In this document: positions 6,529 through 14,425 of the stretch, piece by piece
Layout of the letters: each line of letters opens with the position of its first letter
How positions within the stretch are numbered: position 1 is the stretch's first letter
Assembly (NCBI GenBank): GCA_034435395.1
Contig: DAOTXK010000119.1
Span: forward strand, 1 to 14,508
Length of the DNA stretch: 14,508 nt
From: DAOTXK01 sp034435395
Lineage (GTDB): Bacteria; Chloroflexota; Anaerolineae; Aggregatilineales; Ch27
Reading direction: 5' to 3'
Position numbers and translations under genes: made by a program
The notes under the pieces: generated by a model
Database searches by the model: none
What the model saw: only the letters and a program-made list of their open reading frames with translations
What the model was told of the DNA's origin: nothing

Positions 6529-9450
6529 ATGGATATCACGCTGACCATCAATGGGACGACCAAAACGCTGACCATTCACCCCTCAGATCGCCTGTTGAAC
6601 GTGCTGCGGCGCGAGACTTACTTCAGCGTCAAACACGGCTGCGAGACCGGCGACTGTGGCGCGTGCACCGTGCTGCTGGACGGCAGGCCGGTCAATAGCT
6701 GCGTGATGCTGGCGGCGCAGGCCGATGGCCATCACATCACGACCGTCGAAGGGCTGGGCACCGCCCAGGAGCTGCATCCGCTACAACAAGCGTTCATCGA
6801 AACCGGCGCGATACAATGCGGTTACTGCACCCCGGCGCAGTTGCTGGCCGCCAAAGCGCTGCTGGACAGGAAGCCGAATCCCACCGAAGCGGACGTGCGG
6901 GAAGCGCTGGCGGGTGTGCTCTGCCGCTGCACGGGTTACGTGAAGCCGGTGCAGGCGGTGTTACGCGCGGCCGCCGCGCTGCGCGGCGAGCGAGTGGAGC
7001 CGTTTGCGCCGCTGGAGCGGGCGATCCCGCTTCCCGTCGAGTTTTTTGAGTATCCTGGCGAAGGGGGTGAGCCACCGCTTCCTGGTGAGGAGAGCGGACC
7101 GCAGGTCCAGACGCGCACGCTGCCCATCGTCGTCACGCCGCCGGAGCTTGCGCCGCGCAAAGTTGTCGGCCAGCCGGAGCCGAAAGTTGATGCGGTCAAG
7201 CTGGCGCTGGGGCGCGCCGTCTTCACCGATGACTTCGAGATGCGCGGCATGTTGCACGCCGCTCTGCTGACCAGCCCTCACGCTCACGCGCGCATCAGGC
7301 ATATCGACGCGACGGCGGCCAGGGCTTTGCCGGGCGTCCATGCCGTGCTGACCTACCAGGACGTGCCGCGTGTGCATTACGCCAGTGGTGGACAGAGTTA
7401 CCCCAATCCGCTGCCCTACGATCAGGTCAGCCTGGACCGTAAGGTCCGCCATGTAGGGGACCGTGTGGCAGTGGTGGCGGCGGAGACGCCTGAGATCGCC
7501 CGCCAGGCGCTCCAGCTGATCGCCGTTGACTACGAGGTGCTCCCGGCAGTGTTTGATGCCGAGGAGGCTATGAAACCCGGCGCGCCAGTGATCCATGATG
7601 AACCGGACGTGGAGGGTATCTACGACGCGCGGCGCAACATCGTCCATCATATCGAGGCGCAGGAAGGCGACGCTGAAGCCCAGTGGGCCAAAGCCGATCA
7701 TGTGTTCGAAGGTGAGTACCGGGTGCACCAGGTGCAGCAGGCGCACATCGAGCCGCACGTCTGCATCACGTACTGGGATGAGGACGATCGTCTGGTGGTC
7801 CGCACCAGCACGCAGGTGCCGTTTCACACCCGCCGCATGTTGGCCCCGCTGCTTGGCCTGCCCGTCAAACGCATCCGCGTGATCAAACCGCGCATCGGCG
7901 GCGGTTTCGGCGGTAAGCAGGAGATGTTGATCGAAGACCTGTGCGCGCACCTGACCATCGCTACCGGGCGGCCGGTGCGCTTTGAGTATAACCGCGAGCA
8001 GGAATTCACCAGTTCCCGCAGCCGCCATCCGCAGGTCTTACGCTTCAAGACCGGCGTGACCAAAGACGGCAGGGTCGTGGCGGCGGAGCTGTATATCATT
8101 GGCAACACCGGGGCTTACGGCACGCACGGCCTGACGGTGCAGATGGTCTCCGGCTTTCGCGGCCTGACCACCTACAATGCGCCGTACAGCCGTTTTGTGT
8201 GTGATGTGGTGTACACCAACCGCCCGGTGCCCGGCGCTTACCGGGGCTACGGCGCGCCGCAGGCGCTCTACGCGCTGGAAGTGCACATGGAAGAGATCGC
8301 CGACGCCCTGGGCATGGACGTGATCGCCTTCAAGCGTCGGAACTGGATCAAGGTCGGCGACTCGATGGTCATGTCGCGGGCGCTGGGCGAGGGGCGGGAA
8401 GGGTTTGAGCAGATCGTGCGGAGCAGCGCCCTGGACCAGTGCGTGGAGATCGGCCTGCGGGCCGTGCAATGGGACCAGAAGCGCCGTAACCCCGGCGACG
8501 GCCCGGTGAAGCGCGGTCTGGGCATGGCGGTGGCCATGCACGGCTCAGGGATCGCTGGGCTGGATATGGGCGCGGCCAGCATCAAGATCAACGATGATGG
8601 CTCGTTTAACCTGCTGGTCGGGGCGACCGACCTGGGCACCGGCTCAGACACCGTGCTGGCGCAGATCGCGGCGGAGACGCTCGGCGTGCCGCTGGAAGAC
8701 ATCCTCATCTACTCGTCCGATACGGATTTCACCCCCTTCGATACCGGCGCTTATGCCAGCAGCACGACGTACATCAGCGGTGGCGCGGTCTTTAAGGCGG
8801 CGACCGAGGTCCGCGAGCAGGTTCTTCAGCATGTGGCGACGCACCTGATCAAGGGTGTTGAGCCGGACGAGCTGGACCTGGTGGACCGCCGGGTGGTCGC
8901 GCCGGACGGGCGCTCGGTGACGCTGGAGCAGGTGGCCCTGCACAGCCTGCACCAGGAAGATCAACACCAGATCATGGCGACGGCTTCTCACATGAGCTAC
9001 GAAAGCCCGCCGCCTTTCGCCGCCCAGTTTGCGGAGGTCCTGGTCGATACTGAAACCGGGCAGGTGACGGTTGAGCGGCTGCTGATGGTGGTCGATTGCG
9101 GCGTGGCCATCAATCCCATCACGGCGTCGGGCCAGGTGGAGGGCGGCATGACCCAGGCGCTGGGCTACGCCCACAGCGAGGAGATGGCTTACTCGGACAC
9201 CGGCAAGGTGGTCAACACCCGCTTTGGCGATTACCGCATTTACCAGGCGAATGAGATGCCCGACCTGGAGGTGATCTTTGTGGAGACCTACGAGCCAAGC
9301 GGTCCCTACGGCGCGAAGGCGGTAGCGGAGATTCCCAAAGACGGCGTCGCTCCGGCCCTGGCCAGCGCCATCCATGATGCGACTGGCGTCTGGATTCGGG
9401 AACTGCCGTACACGCCGGAGCGCGTCTGGCGGGCGCTGCACCAGAGGTGA
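6529..9450 (+). CDS. Fused [2Fe-2S]/molybdopterin hydroxylase catalytic subunit (XdhD-like)
   Basis: A 973-residue enzyme of the xanthine dehydrogenase superfamily, which hydroxylates a substrate at a molybdenum-pyranopterin centre using water. Residues 1-75 are a plant-type ferredoxin domain with C38, C43, C46 and C58. Residues 80-150 are the second [2Fe-2S] domain with C97, C100, C132 and C134. After a Pro-rich linker the molybdopterin region begins near 225. It shows RIGGGFGGKQE (455-465), AYRGYGAPQ (570-578), GATDLGTG (698-705) and GPYGAKAVAE (925-934), with E934 as the likely catalytic glutamate. The CO-dehydrogenase loop AYxCSFR is absent. Gln464 sits where xanthine dehydrogenases have Glu. 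From memory, HVGDRVA, the GAYASS stretch and the fused layout resemble E. coli XdhD, with the flavin subunit encoded just upstream as in ygfM-xdhD. All eight cluster cysteines are kept here. D. gigas-type aldehyde oxidoreductase is the main alternative. The substrate could be a purine, another N-heterocycle or an aldehyde. Confidence 0.9.
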   Translation: MDITLTINGTTKTLTIHPSDRLLNVLRRETYFSVKHGCETGDCGACTVLLDGRPVNSCVMLAAQADGHHITTVEGLGTAQELHPLQQAFIETGAIQCGYCTPAQLLAAKALLDRKPNPTEADVREALAGVLCRCTGYVKPVQAVLRAAAALRGERVEPFAPLERAIPLPVEFFEYPGEGGEPPLPGEESGPQVQTRTLPIVVTPPELAPRKVVGQPEPKVDAVKLALGRAVFTDDFEMRGMLHAALLTSPHAHARIRHIDATAARALPGVHAVLTYQDVPRVHYASGGQSYPNPLPYDQVSLDRKVRHVGDRVAVVAAETPEIARQALQLIAVDYEVLPAVFDAEEAMKPGAPVIHDEPDVEGIYDARRNIVHHIEAQEGDAEAQWAKADHVFEGEYRVHQVQQAHIEPHVCITYWDEDDRLVVRTSTQVPFHTRRMLAPLLGLPVKRIRVIKPRIGGGFGGKQEMLIEDLCAHLTIATGRPVRFEYNREQEFTSSRSRHPQVLRFKTGVTKDGRVVAAELYIIGNTGAYGTHGLTVQMVSGFRGLTTYNAPYSRFVCDVVYTNRPVPGAYRGYGAPQALYALEVHMEEIADALGMDVIAFKRRNWIKVGDSMVMSRALGEGREGFEQIVRSSALDQCVEIGLRAVQWDQKRRNPGDGPVKRGLGMAVAMHGSGIAGLDMGAASIKINDDGSFNLLVGATDLGTGSDTVLAQIAAETLGVPLEDILIYSSDTDFTPFDTGAYASSTTYISGGAVFKAATEVREQVLQHVATHLIKGVEPDELDLVDRRVVAPDGRSVTLEQVALHSLHQEDQHQIMATASHMSYESPPPFAAQFAEVLVDTETGQVTVERLLMVVDCGVAINPITASGQVEGGMTQALGYAHSEEMAYSDTGKVVNTRFGDYRIYQANEMPDLEVIFVETYEPSGPYGAKAVAEIPKDGVAPALASAIHDATGVWIRELPYTPERVWRALHQR

Positions 9451-9479
9451 GGCGGGGCCATCATGAAGCTCATGTCCGG

Positions 9480-9510
9480 GGGCGTTCCGCCGTGGAGCGC
9501 CCTGGCTTTT
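9480..9510 (+). terminator. Possible intrinsic terminator after the molybdenum hydroxylase genes
   Basis: GGGCGTTCC (9480-9488) pairs with GGAGCGCCC (9494-9502), a 9-bp stem with one G-U pair and a 5-nt loop. TGGCTTTT follows, with four T at 9507-9510. It starts 29 bp after the stop of the fused subunit. The T-run is short and displaced by 4 nt, so it is a modest candidate. Confidence 0.45.
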
Positions 9511-9574
9511 GTACGGCTGAGGTCGGGACCCGCTAGGGGTTGCGTCGTCTACCGATTCCCGTCACAATGCAGGC

Positions 9575-10333
9575 ATGATGGCACCGCACGCCTTTGTTTT
9601 CATCAAAACTGACGATCAGGTAGCGCTGGGACGGGCCATCCTCCGCATCAATGCCGCCCGCCGCCAGCGATTGGCTTACGCCTCCTTACTCCTGACCGCT
9701 CCGCGCCGCAAATGGATAGCCCTGTTGCTGGGCCGCAGCGGGACGGTCGATCACCTGTTGATGCGAAACCTGAGCGGCCAGTTGAGCACCATCGCCTTTG
9801 AGTTGCAGCTCGATGAGATGGGTTTCCTCTACCGGTTGCATCGGGTTGGGCGGACGGTGAGCGCATTTGAGTCGAATCTTCAGTTCCATGCCAATCACCG
9901 TTTGCAGATGCTGGAGTCGTCCCGTGATGTGAATACGCTTGATCTGGCCGAGCCGATCGACCGTTTTGTGCTGAGGCGCTTTCAGGAGCGCCAACATCCC
10001 CGCGCGCCGATAACCACGCGGGAAATCCCGCGCGATGTATGGTCATATTACCTGGGCGACCCGGCCAAACTGCGGGTGGTGCTCCGCGCGGATGTTGACG
10101 AACAATATATCGCCAGCCTGTTAGCGCCCGGGTTCAATCCCGAAGCGGCGTTCGAGCAACTGGTATCGGTGCTGGACCTGCCATATCTTCCCTCGGATGA
10201 CGTGCTGGTTTCCACCGGCCAGGGGAGAGAGAGGCGCGTCGACGGTTACGCCCTGACCAGACCGGAAACGTGGCAGGATGCCCTGCCGGCTGGCTGGCGG
10301 CGGATGCCCTCAATACCCCTGCCAAGAAGTTAG
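9575..10333 (+). CDS. Hypothetical protein, 252 residues
   Basis: I do not recognise this protein. It has no signal peptide, no convincing membrane segment and no cysteine or metal-binding cluster, so it is probably cytoplasmic. The first 60 residues look like an alpha/beta unit (AFVFIKTDD, then a basic helix, then KWIALLLG), loosely like small ligand-binding or ferredoxin-fold domains. The middle (about 75-140) is charged and helical. The end has a DLPYLPSDDVL stretch and a Pro/Arg-rich tail. Adjacent ATGs at 9575 and 9578 could both serve; only a weak AGG lies upstream (9571-9573). The gene stands between a possible terminator and the oxidase promoter, with 124 and 165 bp of noncoding DNA on either side, so it is probably its own transcription unit. 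The long clean frame on the same strand as all its neighbours makes it very likely real. Confidence 0.7.
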   Translation: MMAPHAFVFIKTDDQVALGRAILRINAARRQRLAYASLLLTAPRRKWIALLLGRSGTVDHLLMRNLSGQLSTIAFELQLDEMGFLYRLHRVGRTVSAFESNLQFHANHRLQMLESSRDVNTLDLAEPIDRFVLRRFQERQHPRAPITTREIPRDVWSYYLGDPAKLRVVLRADVDEQYIASLLAPGFNPEAAFEQLVSVLDLPYLPSDDVLVSTGQGRERRVDGYALTRPETWQDALPAGWRRMPSIPLPRS

Positions 10334-10498
10334 GGAGCCGCGCACGTATTAACGGATTTCTTATAGATTTTTCCCGGCCTTAAGTTGACATTTTGGGGCC
10401 TATTTGTTAGACTTCTGGCGGTCGTTTTGTGAAATATGACACTTTTTGTCTAGTTATTTCCGCCGTTCCTCAACTGTTCAGGTCAGGATGATGGGCAC
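10334..10498 (+). other. AT-richer intergenic region upstream of the oxidase operon
   Basis: This 165-bp stretch is visibly richer in A and T than the flanking genes and holds the promoter described separately. No small ORF with a ribosome binding site is seen. A short GACA/TGTC inverted pair at 10438-10450 is too weak to call an operator. Confidence 0.5.
10385..10413 (+). promoter_or_regulatory. Sigma-70-type promoter for the cytochrome oxidase operon
   Basis: A perfect -35 hexamer TTGACA (10385-10390) is separated by 17 bp from TAGACT (10408-10413), which matches TATAAT at 4 of 6 positions including the first two and the last. Transcription would start near 10420, giving an mRNA leader of roughly 80 nt before subunit II. 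The region is AT-rich compared with its surroundings, which supports the call. Confidence 0.65.
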
Positions 10499-11572
10499 AT
10501 GAATTGGAGAAAGGCTTTACACCGGTGGGCTTGGGGCGCTACGGGCCTGTTGCTGTTGCTGGTTATCCCCGGCCAGGTGAGGGCGCAGTCCGGCGTGCAG
10601 TCCGGCTCGCTGGATGCCGGGGACATTTCCGGCCTGTTTGGCGTGGTTCTGATCCTGGCGATTTTGGTCTTCCTGCTGGTGGAAGGGCTGCTGATCTTCG
10701 CCATCGTTCGTTTTCGGCGGCGCGCCGACGATGAAACGCCGGACCAGGTGCATGGCAACACCCGGCTGGAGGTGGGCTGGACGGTCGGCTCAGCGGTCCT
10801 GGTGGTGATTCTGTTCTTCTTCACCCTGGGCTTTTACCAGCAGCCGCGCGGCCTGCCGGCTGGCGCGGAGCCGCTGACCGTTGAAGTGACGGGCTATACG
10901 TGGGGGTGGGAATATTATTACCCGGACGCCGGCGTCACCCTGAACAGCCGCGACGGTGAGGCGCTCAATGCGCCTGCCGGTCGCCCGGTTGTGCTGGAAA
11001 TTGCGTCCAGGGACGTGCAGCATAGCTTTTGGGTGCCAGAGTTGGCGGGCAAGGTGGACGCCATACCGGGCCGCGTGCAGCGTCTCTGGTTTCAGGTGGA
11101 TGAACCCCGTCAGTACGTCGGGCAGTGCGCCGAGTTCTGCGGCCTGGAGCACTACCGGATGCTGATCACGCTTGACGTGCTGGCCGCCGATGAATTCGCC
11201 GCGTGGATGGAAGGTCGGGCCGCGGAAGTCGTCGCGGCAGAACAGGCGGCGGGGGAAGTTGATCTAGGCGCAGAGGCGCAGACGCTGGTCGGTGATCCGG
11301 TTGCCGGGCTGGCGCTGTACAACGGGTTGGGCTGCCAGGCCTGCCACTCGCTGGACGGTATGCAGCTGGTCGGACCGACGTTTCAGGAGCTGGGCCAGCG
11401 GGCGGCTGAACGCCGGGACGGTTACACGGCTGAGGCGTACCTTGCCGAGTCAATTCTGCGGCCCTGTGACTTCGTGGTGGAGGGGTTTGTCTGCGTGATG
11501 CCCCAGAACTATGGCGACCGGCTGACCTCGCAGGACCTGGCGGACCTGATGGCCTTTATTCTGGAGCAATGA
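10499..11572 (+). CDS. coxB: Cytochrome c oxidase subunit II with fused cytochrome c domain
   Basis: Electron-entry subunit of a caa3-type oxidase (also called CtaC). Residues 1-29 form a signal peptide with likely cleavage after VRA. Two membrane helices follow (about 46-70 and 93-112). The cupredoxin domain (about 125-225) carries the CuA ligands H175, C210, E212 (backbone), C214, H218 and M221 in QCAEFCGLEHYRM. The aromatic stretch TGYTWGWEYYYPD (131-143), involved in electron entry in this family, is present. The C-terminal domain (about 262-357) is a class I cytochrome c with C279-x-x-C282-H283 and axial M334. C323 and C332 flank the Met loop and are unusual there. Both electron-carrying domains face outside the cytoplasmic membrane. 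The start is ATG 10499 with AGGA about 11 nt upstream. It is the first gene of a four-gene oxidase operon, with the promoter some 85 bp before it. Confidence 0.95.
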   Translation: MNWRKALHRWAWGATGLLLLLVIPGQVRAQSGVQSGSLDAGDISGLFGVVLILAILVFLLVEGLLIFAIVRFRRRADDETPDQVHGNTRLEVGWTVGSAVLVVILFFFTLGFYQQPRGLPAGAEPLTVEVTGYTWGWEYYYPDAGVTLNSRDGEALNAPAGRPVVLEIASRDVQHSFWVPELAGKVDAIPGRVQRLWFQVDEPRQYVGQCAEFCGLEHYRMLITLDVLAADEFAAWMEGRAAEVVAAEQAAGEVDLGAEAQTLVGDPVAGLALYNGLGCQACHSLDGMQLVGPTFQELGQRAAERRDGYTAEAYLAESILRPCDFVVEGFVCVMPQNYGDRLTSQDLADLMAFILEQ

Positions 11573-11645
11573 TCAGCGGGCGGTTAGGGCGGCGTTGTCA
11601 GCGCGTGAGTTGCTGGGCAAGTTTGGGCAAGGGAGGTAAACGGTT

Positions 11646-13316
11646 ATGGCGACATCTGTAGCGCCCCGCGTGCGGGTACAGGCGGAACCACGGGGGTTGC
11701 TGGCGTGGATCACCACGGTCGATCACAAGAGGCTCGGTATCCTGTATACCGGCACCGCGATCGTGTTTTTTGTCCTGAGCGGCCTCCTGGCGCTGTTGAT
11801 CCGGCTGGAACTGGCCGCGCCGGGCGATGACGTGCTGGGCGGGCTGGCGCAGGCGCAGGGGACCACCGCGCCAGACCTTTACAATCAACTCTTCACCATG
11901 CACGGGACGGGGATGATCTTCCTGTTTGTCATCCCGATCCTGGTGGGGCTGGGCAATTACCTGGTGCCGCTGCAGATCGGCGCGCGGGATATGGCTTTCC
12001 CGCAGCTTAATGCGCTGAGCTACTGGCTGTATTTGTTTGCCGGACTGTTCATGTTCAGCAGCCTCATCCTGCCAATCGGCGCTGCGGCTATCGGTTGGAC
12101 GGGTTATCCGCCGTTGAGCACAACGCTGGAGAAGGGGCCAAGTGTAGACATCTGGATTCTGGGATTGCAGTTATTGGGCGCGTCGTCGTTGATGGGCGCG
12201 GTCAACTTCATCACCACCATCCTGAACATGCGCGCGCCTGGGATGACGATCTGGCGCATCCCGGTGTTCACCTGGACAGTGCTGGTGACGGCGTTCATGA
12301 TATTGGTGGCCACGCCCATGCTGAGTGGCGCGCTGATGTTGCTCCTGGCCGACCGCAACCTGGGCACACAATTCTTCGCCGTAGCCGGTGGCGGCGACCC
12401 GATACTCTGGCAGCATATGTTCTGGTTTTACTCCCACCCGGCGGTGTACATCATGGTGTTGCCGGCGATGGGGGTGGTCTCGGAAATTCTGCCGGTATTT
12501 TCCCGCAAGCCGCTGTTCGGCTACCAGGCGATTGTCTGGTCCTCCATCGCCATTGGGGCGATGGGCTTTGCCACCTGGGCTCACCACATGTTCACCACGG
12601 GATTGACGCCAGTCACGCAGGCGTTTTTTGTGCTTTCGACGATGGCCATCGCCGTGCCGACGGGGGTCAAAATCTTTAACTGGATCTTCACCATGATCGG
12701 CGGGTCCCTCCGGCTGGATACCCCGCTGTGGTTTATGGTCGGGTTCATCAGCACCTTTGTGGTCGGCGGCATCACTGGCATTTTCCAGGCGATCCTGCCC
12801 ATTGATACCCAGCTTCACGACACGTACTGGGTGGTGGCGCACCTGCATTACGTGCTGTTTGGCGGGACGGTGTTCGCTGTTTTTGGCGGTCTGTACTACT
12901 GGTGGCCCAAGATTTCGGGCTGGATGCTCAGCGAGCGGATCGGCAAGTGGCACTTCTGGCTGATGTTCCTGGGCTTTAACCTGACGTTTTTCCCCATGCA
13001 TATCCTGGGGCTGATGGGCATGCCGCGCCGCATCTACGATTACAGCCCGGAGCGCGGCTGGGATGTGTGGAATGTGATGTCCACCGCGGGCGCTTTTTTG
13101 ATCGCGGCCTCGGTGCTGGTGTTCCTGCTCAACCTGTTGTGGAGCGCGGCGCGCCGTCAAGAGGCGGGCGACGACCCCTGGGAAGCCGATACGCTGGAGT
13201 GGCTGACCACTTCTCCGCCGCCCCCCCATAACTTCGATGAGATTCCCGTGGTACACAGCCTGCGCCCGACGCGCGATGTCCGATTGGGTTTGATCAAGGG
13301 AGGGACCGATGAGTAG
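11646..13316 (+). CDS. coxA: Cytochrome c oxidase subunit I, A2-type
   Basis: Catalytic subunit (also CtaD) that reduces O2 to water and pumps protons; 556 residues with about 12 membrane helices. Haem a ligands are H86 and H401, the haem a3 ligand is H399, and CuB ligands are H264, H313 and H314. Y268 would be the Tyr cross-linked to H264. K342 (PTGVKIFNW) marks the K-channel and D115 (GARDMAFP) the D-channel entrance. Helix VI reads FYSHPAVY (261-268): the Glu of A1-type oxidases (HPEVY) is Ala, while Y262 and S263 form the YS motif that defines A2-type enzymes such as that of Rhodothermus marinus. The start has GGGAGG 9 nt upstream. It follows subunit II by 73 bp and overlaps subunit III by 8 bp, consistent with translational coupling. 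Confidence 0.97.
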   Translation: MATSVAPRVRVQAEPRGLLAWITTVDHKRLGILYTGTAIVFFVLSGLLALLIRLELAAPGDDVLGGLAQAQGTTAPDLYNQLFTMHGTGMIFLFVIPILVGLGNYLVPLQIGARDMAFPQLNALSYWLYLFAGLFMFSSLILPIGAAAIGWTGYPPLSTTLEKGPSVDIWILGLQLLGASSLMGAVNFITTILNMRAPGMTIWRIPVFTWTVLVTAFMILVATPMLSGALMLLLADRNLGTQFFAVAGGGDPILWQHMFWFYSHPAVYIMVLPAMGVVSEILPVFSRKPLFGYQAIVWSSIAIGAMGFATWAHHMFTTGLTPVTQAFFVLSTMAIAVPTGVKIFNWIFTMIGGSLRLDTPLWFMVGFISTFVVGGITGIFQAILPIDTQLHDTYWVVAHLHYVLFGGTVFAVFGGLYYWWPKISGWMLSERIGKWHFWLMFLGFNLTFFPMHILGLMGMPRRIYDYSPERGWDVWNVMSTAGAFLIAASVLVFLLNLLWSAARRQEAGDDPWEADTLEWLTTSPPPPHNFDEIPVVHSLRPTRDVRLGLIKGGTDE

Positions 13317-14082
13317 CGAGAGTCGAACCTCGCCCCACACCCATGAAGCGATTCACCTGCCGCCGCCCAGCTGGGGGCCTGTCGTCGTCGGGTTCGGCGC
13401 GACGGTGACCGGGGTGGGGCTGGTGCTGTTGGCGTATCCATTGCCCTGGCCGCTGGTCTTTCCGTTTGGGCTGTTGCTGTTGCTGGGAGGAGTCTGGAAG
13501 ATCAGCAATTTTTCGCTGATTGAAGAATTGTCTCCCTCCATGGGCGTGAATAGCCGGATGCTGGGGATGTGGGTCTTCCTGGCGTCAGAGATCATGTTTT
13601 TTACGGGGCTGATCGCCACCTTCCTGGGCTACCAGGCTCGCGCGGAAGATGTCGCCCGGTTGTTAGATGTGCCGCTGATGACGGTCGGGACGTTCGTGCT
13701 GCTGTCCAGCAGTTTCGGCGCGGTATCGGCGCTAGCGGCCATCCGGCAGGGCAGGGTGAGGACCTTCCGCAACTGGCTGATCGCGACGATGGTCATGGGG
13801 GCCTTGTTCCTGGGCGTCGAGCTGCTGGAGTGGTCGGCGCTGATGGGGCATGGGATCACCACCGGCACCCTGTATGGGTCGGCGTTTTTTACTCTGACCG
13901 GCTTTCACGGCCTGCACGTGCTCATCGGCATCGCCTGGATGGCTTTTTTATTGGCGCGGACGCTGCTCGGCAGGGTGTCCTCCTCATCGGCGGTGGGCGT
14001 GGAGGTGTTTGGACTCTACTGGCACTTTGTCGACATCGTCTGGATCATTTTGTTCACCATCATCTACCTGATTTCGCGTTGA
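13309..14082 (+). CDS. coxC: Cytochrome c oxidase subunit III
   Basis: Core membrane subunit (also CtaE) that stabilises subunit I and supports proton uptake; 257 residues. Two N-terminal helices (about 24-43 and 48-64) precede a five-helix core, giving about seven in all. Family signatures are MWVFLASEIMFF (87-98) with conserved E94, FFTLTGFHGLHVLIG (193-207) with H200 and H203, and GLYWHFVDIVWI (235-246) with H239. The start ATG overlaps the end of subunit I by 8 bp (ATGAGTAG), and GGGAGGG lies 4 nt upstream, a pattern typical of coupled translation. No odd features. Confidence 0.96.
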   Translation: MSSESRTSPHTHEAIHLPPPSWGPVVVGFGATVTGVGLVLLAYPLPWPLVFPFGLLLLLGGVWKISNFSLIEELSPSMGVNSRMLGMWVFLASEIMFFTGLIATFLGYQARAEDVARLLDVPLMTVGTFVLLSSSFGAVSALAAIRQGRVRTFRNWLIATMVMGALFLGVELLEWSALMGHGITTGTLYGSAFFTLTGFHGLHVLIGIAWMAFLLARTLLGRVSSSSAVGVEVFGLYWHFVDIVWIILFTIIYLISR

Positions 14083-14101
14083 AGCGGGAGGTGGGAAGAC
14101 C

Positions 14102-14425
14102 ATGACTGAATATACGGCGCAACTGACCGCCGGCGAGCGCCAGAAGCGGCCGAATTACCTGGCGATTTTTGCCGCGCTGGCGCTGATCACCCTGATCGAG
14201 GTGACGGTGGCGTCTCATTGGCCAGTGGTGCTAGTCATCCTGTCGCTGACCAAGGTGGCGCTGGTTGCCATGTATTACATGCACCTGAAGTTCGAGAGCA
14301 GGTGGTTTACCGCCGTCTTTCTGGTGCCCATACCTTTCGTGCTGCTGGTCATCGTGGTCATGATCGTGGCCCTGGCCCCGGTCCCGGCGGGGGTGGCGGC
14401 GGCGGGCTTCTGCTCGGTGTGGTAG
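14102..14425 (+). CDS. coxD: Cytochrome c oxidase subunit IV (CtaF/CoxD-like)
   Basis: A small 107-residue membrane protein of the prokaryotic oxidase subunit IV family. Three hydrophobic helices lie at about 19-36, 41-60 and 69-92. The signature TKVALVAMYYMHLKFE (50-65), at the end of helix 2, is the hallmark of the family. It is thought to help assemble or stabilise the subunit I-III core. GGGAGG lies about 10 nt before the ATG, and the gene begins 19 bp after subunit III. Its place as the last gene of the II-I-III-IV order is the usual one for caa3 operons. Confidence 0.92.
   Translation: MTEYTAQLTAGERQKRPNYLAIFAALALITLIEVTVASHWPVVLVILSLTKVALVAMYYMHLKFESRWFTAVFLVPIPFVLLVIVVMIVALAPVPAGVAAAGFCSVW

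Noticed and set aside
6961..8028. Long minus-strand open frame opposite the molybdopterin subunit
   Set aside because: It is a compositional shadow of a gene with clear catalytic motifs on the + strand, and has no supporting motif or ribosome binding site.
5664..9450. Aerobic CO dehydrogenase (coxM-coxS-coxL)
   Set aside because: The catalytic loop AYxCSFR is absent (AYRGYGAPQ instead), the Fe-S part is fused to the large subunit, and there is no three-gene order.
10408..10452. TAGAC/GTCTA inverted pair around the oxidase transcription start
   Set aside because: Five bases spaced 35 nt apart are expected by chance; there is no second copy to support an operator.
12171..13340. Long minus-strand open frame opposite oxidase subunit I
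   Set aside because: Its product is His/Arg/Gln-rich with no domain pattern, and it lies opposite a certain gene. Such frames are common in GC-rich DNA.
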